A DNA stretch of 64,000 nt from positions 86,928 through 150,927 of the forward strand of contig CANPUE010000005.1 of assembly GCA_947577185.1 (NCBI GenBank), in the 5' to 3' direction. A program made the translations under genes and the position numbers. Source of the stretch: an uncultured Lachnospiraceae bacterium. Its GTDB lineage: Bacteria > Bacillota > Clostridia > Lachnospirales > Lachnospiraceae. Below the pieces are notes generated by a model. That model was given only the letters and a program-made list of their open reading frames with translations, ran no database searches and was not told where the DNA came from. The stretch's first letter is position 1; each line of letters starts with the position of its first letter. This document shows, piece by piece, positions 45,017-54,287 of this stretch.

Positions 45017-45043
45017 ATATCGGATGATGTCCGAAAATTGTTA
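45017..45043 (-). promoter_or_regulatory. candidate sigma-28 (sigma-D) flagellar promoter
   Basis: On the minus strand TAAC (45043-45040), 15 bases, then TCCGATAT (45024-45017). This is one mismatch in each element from the sigma-28 consensus TAAA-N15-GCCGATAT. It faces the FlxA-like and FliD-like genes, the expected targets of that sigma factor. Confidence 0.65.
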
Positions 45044-45082
45044 ATGGTTTTTGGTATTTTTTTGAAAATTTTTTTAAAACAG

Positions 45083-45111
45083 TTGACGGAAAAAAAACGA
45101 TATGATATAGT
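45083..45111 (+). promoter_or_regulatory. sigma-A promoter of the rpmG-secE-nusG-rplK-rplA operon
   Basis: TTGACG (45083-45088) and TATAGT (45106-45111), spacer 17 bases, after a T-rich tract. It is divergent from the flagellar promoter, the two -35 elements being 39 bases apart. The 319-bp gap 44881-45199 contains both promoters and an approximately 80-base rpmG leader. Confidence 0.8.
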
Positions 45112-45199
45112 ATACAAACGAGATAAGATTCAGGTCTTTTTTTTATGCTCAAAATCAGATAATATCCGATGAGAAAACAGGCACGTGGAGGTGGCGAGA

Positions 45200-45349
45200 A
45201 TGCGTACAAGAATCACATTGGCATGTACAGAATGCAAACAGCGTAATTACAATACTACGAAAGATAAGAAGACACATCCGGACAGAATGGAAACCAAAAA
45301 GTATTGTAGATTCTGCAAGAAACATACTTTGCATAAAGAAACCAAATAA
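45200..45349 (+). CDS. rpmG: 50S ribosomal protein L33 (zinc-binding form)
   Basis: 49 aa, beginning [17 protein letters not shown]. Four cysteines (9, 12, 36, 39) form the C-x-x-C ... C-x-x-C zinc ribbon of the zinc-containing L33 paralogue. GGAGGTGG lies about 6 bases before the ATG. First gene of the secE-nusG operon, the usual place for rpmG in Firmicutes. Confidence 0.95.
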   Translation: MRTRITLACTECKQRNYNTTKDKKTHPDRMETKKYCRFCKKHTLHKETK

Positions 45350-45430
45350 AGGGATTGTTTCTGTGGTTCCGGTGCTTTTGAAAGAAGCAGGGTTATAAGA
45401 GCCGCTCATGGCGGCAGAATGAGAGGAAAT

Positions 45431-45643
45431 ATGGGAGATTCTGCAAAATCAGACAAAACAGCAAAACCGGTTAAATTTTGGAACGGTGTGAAGGCTGAAT
45501 TTAAGAAAATCAGCTGGCCGGATAAAGATTCCCTGATAAAACAGTCCGCAGCAGTAGTCGCTATTTCAGTTGTGGTAGGAGTGATCATTACCATATTGGA
45601 TTTTGCGCTGCAGTATGGGGTGGATTTTTTGACGACATTTTAG
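45431..45643 (+). CDS. secE: preprotein translocase subunit SecE
   Basis: 70 aa from the ATG at 45431 (AGAGG just upstream; ATG 45419 is an alternative adding four residues). VKAEFKKISWPDKDSL is the conserved SecE amphipathic helix, followed by one membrane helix (AAVVAISVVVGVIITILDFAL). Single-helix form as in other Gram-positive bacteria; it stabilises SecY in the translocon. It lies 16 bases before nusG. Confidence 0.93.
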   Translation: MGDSAKSDKTAKPVKFWNGVKAEFKKISWPDKDSLIKQSAAVVAISVVVGVIITILDFALQYGVDFLTTF

Positions 45644-45659
45644 AGTGAGGGGTAATCGT

Positions 45660-46178
45660 ATGGCAGAAGCAAATTGGTATGTGGTGCATACCTATTCCGG
45701 ATATGAAAATAAAGTGAAGGCCAATATTGAGAAGACGATCGAAAACAGACATCTGGAAGAGGAAATTCTGGAAGTACGGGTTCCGATGCAGGACGTTATG
45801 GAGATGAAGAACGGCGCCAGAAAAAATGTCCAGAAGAAAATGTTTCCGGGTTATGTTCTGATCAATATGGTCATGAATGACGATACCTGGTATGTCGTGA
45901 GAAATACCAGAGGCGTCACAGGCTTTGTCGGACCGGGAAGCAAGCCGGTGCCGCTGTCAGAAGCCGAGATGAAACCGCTTGGCATCAAGCTTGAGAATGT
46001 AACGGTAGATTTTGCCGAAGGAGACACGATCGCTGTTGTCGCGGGCGTGTGGAAGGATACGGTCGGTGTGGTTCAGAGGATGGATTACAGCAAACAGACC
46101 GCAACGATCAATGTGGAACTGTTCGGAAGAGAGACCCCGGTCGAGATCAGTTTCGCGGAAGTAAGAAATATGAAATAG
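45660..46178 (+). CDS. nusG: transcription termination/antitermination factor NusG
   Basis: 172 aa from the ATG at 45660, 7 bases after GAGGGG. The NGN domain (WYVVHTYSGYENKVKANIEK, MFPGYVLINM, VRNTRGVTGFVG) and the C-terminal KOW domain (FAEGDTIAVVAGVWKDTVGVVQ) are complete. It binds RNA polymerase and modulates pausing. It sits directly after secE, as is usual. Confidence 0.97.
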   Translation: MAEANWYVVHTYSGYENKVKANIEKTIENRHLEEEILEVRVPMQDVMEMKNGARKNVQKKMFPGYVLINMVMNDDTWYVVRNTRGVTGFVGPGSKPVPLSEAEMKPLGIKLENVTVDFAEGDTIAVVAGVWKDTVGVVQRMDYSKQTATINVELFGRETPVEISFAEVRNMK

Positions 46179-46235
46179 CAGACTGGAAAGTCAGATCTGG
46201 AAAGATATTTGTCCGCTTTTGCGGTGCAGATATAG

Positions 46236-46298
46236 TGTGGGAGCAGAATACGGTGAAAAGCATTGCCAGACATTGTTTATTTCTGCGCCTATACCACA
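46236..46298 (+). promoter_or_regulatory. leader stem-loop upstream of rplK-rplA
   Basis: TGTGG (46236-46240) and GCAGAA (46243-46248) pair with TTCTGC (46281-46286) and CCACA (46294-46298), leaving an asymmetric internal loop of 2 versus 7 bases. An asymmetric loop in a helix before rplK is the form of L1-binding autoregulatory sites, so L1 feedback is a reasonable guess. Confidence 0.45.
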
Positions 46299-46319
46299 TT
46301 AATATTAGGAGGTGCCATT

Positions 46320-46745
46320 ATGGCAAAGAAAGTAGAAGGATACATTAAGTTACAGATCCCTGCTGGTAAAGCAACACCAGCCCCGCCGGTTGGTCCTGCA
46401 CTTGGACAGCACGGCGTAAACATCGTTGAATTTACAAAACAGTTCAATGCAAGAACCGCTGATAAAGGAGATACGATCATTCCGGTCGTGATCACGGTTT
46501 ATGCAGACAGAAGTTTCAGCTTCGTTACAAAGACTCCGCCGGCTGCGGTTCTTTTGAAGAAAGCATGCAATGTCAAATCAGGTTCGGCAGTACCGAACAA
46601 GACGAAGGTTGCAACAATCTCCAAAGCAAAACTGCAGGAGATAGCAGAACTCAAAATGCCTGACCTGAATGCGGCAAGCGTTGAAGCAGCTATGAGTATG
46701 ATCGCCGGTACAGCAAGAAGTATGGGCATCACAGTAGAAGAGTAA
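46320..46745 (+). CDS. rplK: 50S ribosomal protein L11
   Basis: 141 aa, the standard length. [20 protein letters not shown] and [17 protein letters not shown] are diagnostic, and the C-terminal rRNA-binding domain ([19 protein letters not shown]) is present. AGGAGG lies 7 bases before the ATG. Binds 23S rRNA at the GTPase-associated centre. Confidence 0.98.
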   Translation: MAKKVEGYIKLQIPAGKATPAPPVGPALGQHGVNIVEFTKQFNARTADKGDTIIPVVITVYADRSFSFVTKTPPAAVLLKKACNVKSGSAVPNKTKVATISKAKLQEIAELKMPDLNAASVEAAMSMIAGTARSMGITVEE

Positions 46746-46758
46746 TGGAGGAACGGAC

Positions 46759-47448
46759 ATGAAACATGGTAAAAAATATATGGAGGCTGCCAAGCTGGTA
46801 GACCGCAGTGTGCAGTATGAACCGGCAGAAGCAGTTGCATTGGTGAAAAAGACAGCGACAGCGAAATTCGATGAGACCGTGGAAGTTCATATCAGAACCG
46901 GCTGTGACGGACGTCATGCGGAGCAGCAGATCCGCGGTGCGGTTGTGCTGCCGAACGGAACGGGCAGAACCGTTAAGGTTCTGGTATTTGCAAAAGGAGA
47001 TAAAGTTGCGGAAGCAGAAGCTGCCGGAGCGGATCACGTAGGAGGCGATGAGCTGATTCCGAAGATCCAGAACGATGGCTGGCTGGATTTTGATGTGGTT
47101 GTTGCAACACCGGATATGATGGGTGTCGTAGGACGTCTCGGTAAAGTGCTCGGTCCGAAAGGCCTTATGCCTAACCCGAAGGCGGGAACCGTAACGATGG
47201 ATGTGACAAAGGCGATCAATGATATCAAAGCAGGTAAGATCGAGTACAGACTGGATAAGGCGAATATCATCCATGCGCCTCTTGGAAAAGTTTCCTTTGA
47301 GGAAGCAAAACTTCAGGAAAACTTTGATACTTTGATGGAAGCGATTGTCAAGGCAAGACCTTCGGCAGTCAAAGGACAATATTTAAAGAGCGTTACACTT
47401 TCCACGACAATGGGACCCGGCGTCAGAGTGAATGCTTCAAAATATTAG
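46759..47448 (+). CDS. rplA: 50S ribosomal protein L1
   Basis: 229 aa, standard length. [39 protein letters not shown] and the C-terminal [15 protein letters not shown] are conserved L1 blocks. Forms the L1 stalk and usually represses its own operon. GGAGGAACGG precedes the ATG; rplK ends 13 bases upstream. Confidence 0.98.
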   Translation: MKHGKKYMEAAKLVDRSVQYEPAEAVALVKKTATAKFDETVEVHIRTGCDGRHAEQQIRGAVVLPNGTGRTVKVLVFAKGDKVAEAEAAGADHVGGDELIPKIQNDGWLDFDVVVATPDMMGVVGRLGKVLGPKGLMPNPKAGTVTMDVTKAINDIKAGKIEYRLDKANIIHAPLGKVSFEEAKLQENFDTLMEAIVKARPSAVKGQYLKSVTLSTTMGPGVRVNASKY

Positions 47449-47589
47449 GTTGAAAATCATGCTGAAGCAGTGAGCTGTCAACCGGCAATTTGAGTCAGCG
47501 CCAGGGGTATGCCATGAGCGCATTGTCATCGCAGCAAACTGTTTTGACTGGGATGATTAGGCCGTAAAAGGAAATGAATCAGTAAGAAG

Positions 47590-47631
47590 GAGCATTCTAT
47601 GGTCGGTTCGGGCGATGGAATGCTCTTTTTT
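47590..47631 (+). terminator. terminator after rplA
   Basis: GAGCATTC (47590-47597) pairs with GAATGCTC (47618-47625), followed by a T-run. It ends the rplK-rplA unit before the CapA gene. Confidence 0.85.
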
Positions 47632-47661
47632 GTGATGGTCAGGCAGGAAATGGATTGAGTT

Positions 47662-48879
47662 ATGGGAAGAAAGAAGCGCAGTAAGAAATACACAAAGAAG
47701 CGTTCCCGCTTTATGATCCCCTTTATTGTCACCCTGTTGGCAGTGACGTTAACAGGCCTTTTTGTTATGTTTGCCTATTACTGGGTCACGGAAGATGTGA
47801 GTTCTGCGAAAGTGCAGATTCAACTGACAAAGGAAGTGATTTCGGACGGGGTGATAAACGAAACAAAGGAAGAGCAGGATAAAGAGGATGCGAAGCCTTC
47901 CGAAGAAGCACAGGAAGAAACGGAACCCGGTTGTGTGAGCATCACCTTCGCGGGAGACATACTTTTTGATGCCGGCTATGCTGTGATGGCGGCAGTGCAG
48001 CGAAACGGCGGCAGTATCACGAGCGGGATCATGCCGGAGGTGGTCGCCGAAATGCAGAGCGCAGATATCATGATGCTGAATAATGAATTCCCATATTCCG
48101 ACAGGGGAGCTCCGCTGCCGGAAAAACAGTTTACGTTCCGGGCCAAACCGGCGTATGCGTCCTATTTGAAGGAAATGGGAGTGGATATCGTATCACTGGC
48201 CAATAACCACGCCTACGATTATGGAGAGGAAGCATTTGTGGATACGATGCAGACTTTGCACGATGCCGGTATCGATTATGTAGGAGCGGGCATGAACGAG
48301 CAGGAGGCAATGGAGCCGGCATATTATACCATAAACGGCGTAAAAATTGCGATTCTTTCTGCGACACAGATCGAAAGACTGGATCATCCGGATACAAAGG
48401 GGGCTACGGAAACCTCTCCCGGCGTGTTCCGCTGCTGGAATGGCGACAGACTCCTGCAGGCAGTCGCGCAGACAAAAGAAAACTGTGATTTTCTCATTGT
48501 CTTTATCCACTGGGGAACGGAAAATGAGGAAGAGACGGACTGGGCGCAGAAAAAGCAGGCACCTGAACTGGTGGAAGCAGGTGCGGATCTGATTATCGGC
48601 GCACATCCCCATATCCTGCAGAAAGCAGATGTGATAAACGGCGTCCCTGTTGTCTACAGCCTGGGGAATTTCTGGTTCAATTCCAAAACGATTGATACCG
48701 GAATGGTAAAAGCGGTTATTTCAAAAGAGGGACTGCAGAGCCTCCAGTTCATCCCCTGCCTGCAGAGCAACTGTCGAACCGCATTGCTTGACGGGGCGGA
48801 GAAAGAGAGAGTGCTTGGCGAGATGCGCAGAATGTCTCCGAATGTGCAGATCGATGCGGACGGTTATTTTTCATGGTAA
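47662..48879 (+). CDS. CapA-family (poly-gamma-glutamate capsule type) metallophosphatase-like membrane protein
   Basis: 405 aa. A very basic N terminus precedes one membrane helix (about residues 18-41), then an acidic Glu/Lys linker and an extracytoplasmic CapA/PGA_cap domain with calcineurin-like metal motifs: TFAGDILFD, LNNEFP, SLANNHAYDYG, FIHWGTE and IIGAHPHILQ. CapA proteins act in capsule anchoring or assembly; other members have unknown jobs. It lies between the rplKA terminator and the rplJL promoter, which normally adjoin. The ribosome binding site (CAGGAAATGG) is weak, and no strong promoter of its own is evident between 47632 and 47661. Confidence 0.9.
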   Translation: MGRKKRSKKYTKKRSRFMIPFIVTLLAVTLTGLFVMFAYYWVTEDVSSAKVQIQLTKEVISDGVINETKEEQDKEDAKPSEEAQEETEPGCVSITFAGDILFDAGYAVMAAVQRNGGSITSGIMPEVVAEMQSADIMMLNNEFPYSDRGAPLPEKQFTFRAKPAYASYLKEMGVDIVSLANNHAYDYGEEAFVDTMQTLHDAGIDYVGAGMNEQEAMEPAYYTINGVKIAILSATQIERLDHPDTKGATETSPGVFRCWNGDRLLQAVAQTKENCDFLIVFIHWGTENEEETDWAQKKQAPELVEAGADLIIGAHPHILQKADVINGVPVVYSLGNFWFNSKTIDTGMVKAVISKEGLQSLQFIPCLQSNCRTALLDGAEKERVLGEMRRMSPNVQIDADGYFSW

Positions 48880-48903
48880 GGTGAAAACATAACAAAAAAA
48901 CAG

Positions 48904-48933
48904 TTGACAGCCTAAAAGCTGATATGCTATAGT
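48904..48933 (+). promoter_or_regulatory. sigma-A promoter of rplJ-rplL
   Basis: TTGACA (48904-48909), spacer 18, TATAGT (48928-48933) with an extended TGC immediately before the -10. Confidence 0.85.
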
Positions 48934-48944
48934 AAGTGAGGTCG

Positions 48945-49086
48945 TCTGATCAGGATTGTTTTGACCGGATCAGTTTGGCCGTGCCGAAGACAGTAGGTGC
49001 CGTAACGGCGTAAGGATACCGCCTACCGAGGAGAAGAGTTAGTGATCGGAATGTGAATCTCTCTGTCTTGGCGGAGGGATTTTTTT
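48945..49086 (+). promoter_or_regulatory. ribosomal protein L10 leader with attenuator
   Basis: The leader contains GCCGAAGACAGTAGGTGCCG (from 48979) matched downstream by the complementary CGCCTACCGAGG, the signature of the L10-binding leader RNA. It ends in an intrinsic terminator: stem 49056-49065 with 49072-49081 and a T-run to 49086. Binding of L10(L12)4 should favour termination and so match rplJ-rplL expression to rRNA. Confidence 0.8.
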
Positions 49087-49138
49087 GATAGAGTTCCTGC
49101 TCCCAGATCGGCGTAAAATCTATAAGGAGGTAAAGACG

Positions 49139-49696
49139 ATGGCAAAAGTTGAATTGAAGAAACCTATTATAGAAGAGATTTCAGCAGCAGTCAAAGATGC
49201 GCAGTCAGTTGTTCTTGTTGATTACCGCGGACTTACGGTAGCACAGGATACGGAACTTCGTAAACAGCTGCGTGAAGCAGGAATCCAATATAAGGTTTAC
49301 AAAAACACAATGATGAACTTCGCATTCAAGGGTACTGACTGTGAAGCGCTTCTTCCTTATCTGGAAGGCCCGAGCGCGCTTGCGATTTCCAACGACGATG
49401 CGACAGCACCGGCGAGAATTATCTGCAAGTTTGCAAAGACAGCAGACAAATTGGAAGTGAAAGGCGGTATTGTGGAGGGGATTGCATATGATGCGGCAGG
49501 CATCATCGATGTATCCAAGATTCCTTCCAGAGAAGAACTGCTTTCCAGACTGTTTGGCAGTATGCAGTCTCCGGTTGCGAACTTCGCACGTGTAATGAAT
49601 CAGCTGGCAGAAAAAGGCGGCGCGTCAGGATGCGAAGCGCCTGCGGCAGAGGCTCCGGCCGAAGAAGCAGCACCTGCAGCAGAGACAGCCGAGTAA
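49139..49696 (+). CDS. rplJ: 50S ribosomal protein L10
   Basis: 185 aa from the ATG at 49139 (AAGGAGG upstream). VVLVDYRGLTVAQDTELRKQLR and YKVYKNTMM are conserved L10 blocks. The C terminus has an Ala/Glu/Pro-rich tail of about 20 residues that is longer than in many L10 proteins. Anchors the L7/L12 stalk and autoregulates through the leader. Confidence 0.97.
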   Translation: MAKVELKKPIIEEISAAVKDAQSVVLVDYRGLTVAQDTELRKQLREAGIQYKVYKNTMMNFAFKGTDCEALLPYLEGPSALAISNDDATAPARIICKFAKTADKLEVKGGIVEGIAYDAAGIIDVSKIPSREELLSRLFGSMQSPVANFARVMNQLAEKGGASGCEAPAAEAPAEEAAPAAETAE

Positions 49697-49754
49697 ACGG
49701 CAGACGAATATTGGAATATAATCAGATGAATAAAATTTAATGGAGGAAAATATC

Positions 49755-50132
49755 ATGGCAAAATTATCCACGCAGGAATTTATCGATGCGATCAAAGAGT
49801 TAACAGTATTAGAGTTAAATGATTTAGTAAAAGCATGCGAAGAAGAGTTTGGTGTATCCGCAGCAGCAGGCGTAGTTGTTACAGCAGCAGCAGGCGACGG
49901 CGCGGCAGCAGAGGAAGAGAAGACAGAGTTTGATGTTGAGCTGACAGAGGTTGGCCCGAACAAAGTTAAAGTCATCAAAGTCGTACGTGAAGCGACAGGA
50001 CTCGGCCTGAAAGAAGCGAAAGACCTTGTAGACTCTGCACCGAAGATGGTGAAAGAGGCTGCTACAAAAGAGGAAGCTGAAGAGATCAAGGCGAAACTGG
50101 AAGCAGAGGGCGCTAAGGTAACTTTGAAATAA
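49755..50132 (+). CDS. rplL: 50S ribosomal protein L7/L12
   Basis: 125 aa from the ATG at 49755, 8 bases after GGAGG. N-terminal dimerisation segment ([20 protein letters not shown]), Ala-rich hinge, and the C-terminal domain with [21 protein letters not shown] that recruits translation factors. Standard length. Confidence 0.98.
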   Translation: MAKLSTQEFIDAIKELTVLELNDLVKACEEEFGVSAAAGVVVTAAAGDGAAAEEEKTEFDVELTEVGPNKVKVIKVVREATGLGLKEAKDLVDSAPKMVKEAATKEEAEEIKAKLEAEGAKVTLK

Positions 50133-50145
50133 CAAATCATCTCAG

Positions 50146-50192
50146 GAAGACCTTCAAAAGCAGGAAATGCTGTTAAGAAGGTCTTCTTTTTT
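50146..50192 (+). terminator. terminator after rplL
   Basis: GGAAGACCTTC pairs with GAAGGTCTTC (50177-50186), followed by T6. This separates rplJL from rpoBC, which has its own promoter. Confidence 0.9.
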
Positions 50193-50244
50193 CTCTGATT
50201 CCTGTTTTCTGATATTTATTCTGTAAAATTCTTGAAATTAATCA

Positions 50245-50273
50245 TTGACTGAAATTTCCACTTGTAGTACAAT
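50245..50273 (+). promoter_or_regulatory. sigma-A promoter of rpoB-rpoC
   Basis: TTGACT (50245-50250), 17-base spacer, TACAAT (50268-50273); the start codon of rpoB is 80 bases downstream. Confidence 0.75.
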
Positions 50274-50353
50274 GGATAGTGCACTATTATGGTGTGGTAT
50301 GCTTATTTGACTTGTCATTAATATGAATCATAAAGAACGGGGTGAAGTTGTCA

Positions 50354-53300
50354 ATGGAAAAGAACAGAATCCGTGCGACTGCTGCAGGCAAGAACACGCG
50401 TATGACTTATGCACGACAGAAAGAGGTTCTGGAAATGCCGAACCTGATTGAAGTTCAGAAAAACTCCTACCAGTGGTTTTTGGTTGAGGGGTTAAGAGAA
50501 ATCTTTGACGATATTTCTCCAATTTCAGATTACAGTGGACATTTAAGTCTGGAATTTGTAGATTTTGAACTGTGCGAAGATGACGTGAAATACTCTATCG
50601 AAAAGTGTAAAGAGAGAGATGCCACTTATGCAGCGCCTTTGAAGGTAAAAGTGCGTCTGATCAACAAAGAGAAGGACGAGATCACAGAGCACGAGATTTT
50701 CATGGGTGACCTGCCGCTGATGACGGAAACGGGTACTTTCGTAATCAATGGCGCCGAACGTGTTATCGTAAGTCAGTTAGTGCGTTCACCTGGCATTTAT
50801 TATGCGATCAGCCATGATAAGATCGGCAAGAGATTATTTTCCTCAACAGTCATCCCCAACAGAGGCGCGTGGCTGGAATATGAAACAGATTCCAACGACG
50901 TATTTTATGTGCGCGTGGACCGGACAAGAAAAGTGCCGATCACCGTACTGATCAGGGCATTGGGCGTTGGTTCCAATGATGAGATCAGGGAATTGTTTGG
51001 TGACGAGCCCAAAATTGAAGCGAGTTTTACAAAAGACGTTTCTGAAAACCATCAGGAAGGTCTGTTAGAGTTATATAAAAAGATACGTCCCGGTGAGCCC
51101 TTGAGTGTGGAGAGCGCGGAAAGTCTGATCAACGCGATGTTCTTTGATCCCAGAAGATATGATCTGGCCAAAGTGGGCAGATATAAATTTAATAAAAAGC
51201 TGATGCTCAGAAACCGGATCAGAGGCCATATTCTGGCGGAGGATGTGATCGATACTACGACAGGAGAGGTACTTGCACAGACCGGAGAGAAAGTGTCGGC
51301 AGAAATGGCGGATGCGATTCAGAACTCTGCGGTTCCGTATGTATGGATACAGACAGAAGAAAAGAATGTGAAAGTATTGTCTAACATGATGGTAGACATC
51401 ACGAACTTTGTGGACTGTAAGCCGAGAGAACTGGGCATCACAGAACTTGTTTACTACCCCGTATTACAGCAGATTCTCGAGGAATACAGCGAAGATCCCG
51501 AACTTCTGGCGCAGGCGATCCAGAAAAATGTGCATGAACTGATCCCGAAACATATTACAAAGGAAGACATTATTGCTTCCATTAATTATAATATTCATTT
51601 GGAATATGGAATTGGAAACGATGACGATATCGATCATCTGGGAAACAGACGAATCCGTGCGGTGGGCGAACTGCTTCAGAACCAGTACCGTATCGGTCTG
51701 TCCAGACTGGAAAGAGTCGTCCGTGAAAGAATGACAACACATGATGCGGAGGAGATCTCTCCGCAGGTTCTGATCAATATCAAACCTGTACAGGCTGCCG
51801 TGAAGGAGTTTTTCGGTTCTTCCCAGCTGTCACAGTTTATGGATCAGAATAATCCGCTGGGCGAACTGACGCATAAGAGGCGTCTTTCCGCATTGGGACC
51901 GGGAGGTCTCTCCAGAGACCGTGCGGGATTTGAGGTCAGAGACGTTCACTATACACATTATGGAAGAATGTGCCCGATCGAGACACCTGAAGGTCCTAAT
52001 ATCGGTCTGATCAACTCACTGGCATCGTATGCCAGAATTAATGAATACGGTTTTGTCGAGGCACCTTATCGTAAAATTGATAAGAGCGACCCGGAAAATC
52101 CGCGTGTAACGGATGAAGTTGTCTATATGACGGCGGATGAAGAGGATAATTACCATGTGGCGCAGGCATCTGCACCGCTCGATGCGGAAGGATATTTTAC
52201 ACGTAACAGTGTATCCGGCCGTTATAGAGAGGAAACACAGGAATATCCCAAGGCAATGTTTGATTATATGGATGTGTCGCCGAAGATGGTCTTTTCCGTG
52301 GCAACGGCGCTCATTCCGTTTTTGCAGAATGACGATGCCAACCGTGCGCTGATGGGTTCCAACATGCAGCGTCAGGCAGTACCGCTTTTATTTACGGAAA
52401 CGCCGGTAGTCGGTACCGGTATGGAGCCAAAGGCAGCGGTCGACTCCGGTGTCTGTGTACTGGCCAAAAAGTCGGGAATGATAGATTATGTGGCATCTGA
52501 TCTGATCAGGATGACGTATGATGATGGGGAAAAAGGGGAGTACCATTTATCCAAATTCTCCAGAAGCAATCAGTCCAACTGTTATAACCAGAAACCGATC
52601 GTATTAAAAGGAATGCATGTGGAGCAGGGAGAAGTCATTGCGGACGGACCGTCCACAGACGGCGGTGAGCTGGCACTTGGAAAGAACCCTCTCATTGGTT
52701 TCATGACGTGGGAAGGATACAATTACGAGGATGCCGTACTGCTCAGCGAAAGACTTGTACAGGAAGATGTTTACACTTCTGTTCATATAGAAGAATACGA
52801 AGCAGAAGCCAGAGATACCAAGCTGGGACCGGAAGAGATCACGAGAGATGTTCCGGGTGTCGGTGACGACGCCCTCAAAGATCTGGATGAAAGAGGCATC
52901 ATCAGAATCGGTGCGGAAGTCCGCGCAGGGGATATACTGGTTGGTAAAGTAACGCCTAAGGGAGAGACTGAACTGACGGCGGAAGAGCGTCTGTTAAGAG
53001 CGATCTTTGGCGAAAAGGCGAGAGAAGTCCGTGATACCTCCCTGAAGGTGCCTCACGGTGAATATGGTATTGTTGTCAATGCCAAAGTGTTTACGAGAGA
53101 TAACGGAGACGAACTTTCTCCGGGTGTGAATCAGGCAGTCCGTATTTATATCGCACAGAAGAGAAAGATCTCTGTCGGTGATAAGATGGCCGGTCGCCAC
53201 GGTAACAAGGGTGTTGTATCCCGTGTGCTTCCGGTGGAAGATATGCCGTATCTGCCCAATGGACGCCCGCTTGACATTGTACTCAATCCGTTGGGCGTGC

Positions 53301-54229
53301 CGTCCCGTATGAACATTGGACAGGTGTTGGAGATCCACCTTTCTCTGGCTGCAAGAGCGCTCGGTTTTAACGTGGCAACGCCGGTGTTTGACGGGGCAAA
53401 GGAAGGCGATATCATGGATACGCTGGATCTTGCCAATGATTACGTGAATCTGGAATGGGAAGAATTTGAGAAAAAGCATAAAAAAGAATTGCTGCCGGAA
53501 GTCATGGAGTATTTGTCCGAAAACAGAGACCATCGTGAAGTCTGGAAAGGGGTTCCGATATCCAGGGACGGTAAAGTAAGGCTTCGTGACGGCAGGACCG
53601 GAGAATATTTCGATGCACCGGTTACGATCGGACACATGCATTACCTGAAACTGCACCATCTGGTAGATGATAAGATCCATGCACGTTCTACCGGTCCTTA
53701 TGCGCTGGTAACGCAGCAGCCGCTCGGCGGAAAAGCGCAGTTTGGCGGACAGCGTTTCGGAGAGATGGAAGTGTGGGCGCTGGAAGCATACGGCGCAGCC
53801 TATACACTGCAGGAGATTCTGACTGTAAAATCGGATGATGTCATCGGCCGTGTGAAGACCTACGAGGCGATCATTAAAGGGGATAATATTCCTGAACCGG
53901 GCATTCCTGAATCCTTCAAGGTATTGCTCAAGGAACTGCAGTCGCTTGGGCTGGATGTCAGGGTGCTGCGCGAAGACCAGACAGAAGTTGAGATCATGGA
54001 GTCGGTTGATTACAGTGAGAATGATTACCGTTATGAGATGGAAGGCGATTCCAGAGATTACGATTACGAAAAGGAATCACTCGGTTCGATGGGCTATCAG
54101 AAACAGGAGTTTGACGAGGAGAGCGGAGAGCTTGTCAACAGTGAAGAAGATGATGAAGATTTTCCAGAGGAGGATTTTCCGGAAGAAGATGCAGAGCTGG
54201 ATGTAGATTTTGAGGAATCTTACGATTAA
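50354..54229 (+). CDS. rpoB: DNA-directed RNA polymerase subunit beta
   Basis: 1291 aa from the ATG at 50354; a GTG at 50342 is possible but ATG fits the GGGGTGA site better. The rifampicin-binding region reads [20 protein letters not shown] then [11 protein letters not shown], with the usual Asp, His and Ser, so no resistance substitution is visible. [19 protein letters not shown] and the C-terminal [22 protein letters not shown] blocks are intact. The last 50 residues form a strongly acidic tail, common in Clostridia. Confidence 0.98.
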   Translation: MEKNRIRATAAGKNTRMTYARQKEVLEMPNLIEVQKNSYQWFLVEGLREIFDDISPISDYSGHLSLEFVDFELCEDDVKYSIEKCKERDATYAAPLKVKVRLINKEKDEITEHEIFMGDLPLMTETGTFVINGAERVIVSQLVRSPGIYYAISHDKIGKRLFSSTVIPNRGAWLEYETDSNDVFYVRVDRTRKVPITVLIRALGVGSNDEIRELFGDEPKIEASFTKDVSENHQEGLLELYKKIRPGEPLSVESAESLINAMFFDPRRYDLAKVGRYKFNKKLMLRNRIRGHILAEDVIDTTTGEVLAQTGEKVSAEMADAIQNSAVPYVWIQTEEKNVKVLSNMMVDITNFVDCKPRELGITELVYYPVLQQILEEYSEDPELLAQAIQKNVHELIPKHITKEDIIASINYNIHLEYGIGNDDDIDHLGNRRIRAVGELLQNQYRIGLSRLERVVRERMTTHDAEEISPQVLINIKPVQAAVKEFFGSSQLSQFMDQNNPLGELTHKRRLSALGPGGLSRDRAGFEVRDVHYTHYGRMCPIETPEGPNIGLINSLASYARINEYGFVEAPYRKIDKSDPENPRVTDEVVYMTADEEDNYHVAQASAPLDAEGYFTRNSVSGRYREETQEYPKAMFDYMDVSPKMVFSVATALIPFLQNDDANRALMGSNMQRQAVPLLFTETPVVGTGMEPKAAVDSGVCVLAKKSGMIDYVASDLIRMTYDDGEKGEYHLSKFSRSNQSNCYNQKPIVLKGMHVEQGEVIADGPSTDGGELALGKNPLIGFMTWEGYNYEDAVLLSERLVQEDVYTSVHIEEYEAEARDTKLGPEEITRDVPGVGDDALKDLDERGIIRIGAEVRAGDILVGKVTPKGETELTAEERLLRAIFGEKAREVRDTSLKVPHGEYGIVVNAKVFTRDNGDELSPGVNQAVRIYIAQKRKISVGDKMAGRHGNKGVVSRVLPVEDMPYLPNGRPLDIVLNPLGVPSRMNIGQVLEIHLSLAARALGFNVATPVFDGAKEGDIMDTLDLANDYVNLEWEEFEKKHKKELLPEVMEYLSENRDHREVWKGVPISRDGKVRLRDGRTGEYFDAPVTIGHMHYLKLHHLVDDKIHARSTGPYALVTQQPLGGKAQFGGQRFGEMEVWALEAYGAAYTLQEILTVKSDDVIGRVKTYEAIIKGDNIPEPGIPESFKVLLKELQSLGLDVRVLREDQTEVEIMESVDYSENDYRYEMEGDSRDYDYEKESLGSMGYQKQEFDEESGELVNSEEDDEDFPEEDFPEEDAELDVDFEESYD

Positions 54230-54287
54230 GGGTAAAGAACTGTGATTACAGTTCCTTATGTGTAAAAGAAAGGCGTGGTTAATCAAA

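Noticed and set aside
45155..45172. TCCGATGA on the + strand before rpmG as a flagellar promoter
   Set aside because: No TAAA-type element 15 bases upstream; a good sigma-A promoter already accounts for rpmG.
52994..53680. Long minus-strand frame inside rpoB, and similar ones inside rpoC, glf and the carboxylase gene
   Set aside because: All lie fully within strongly conserved + strand genes and have shadow-like composition.
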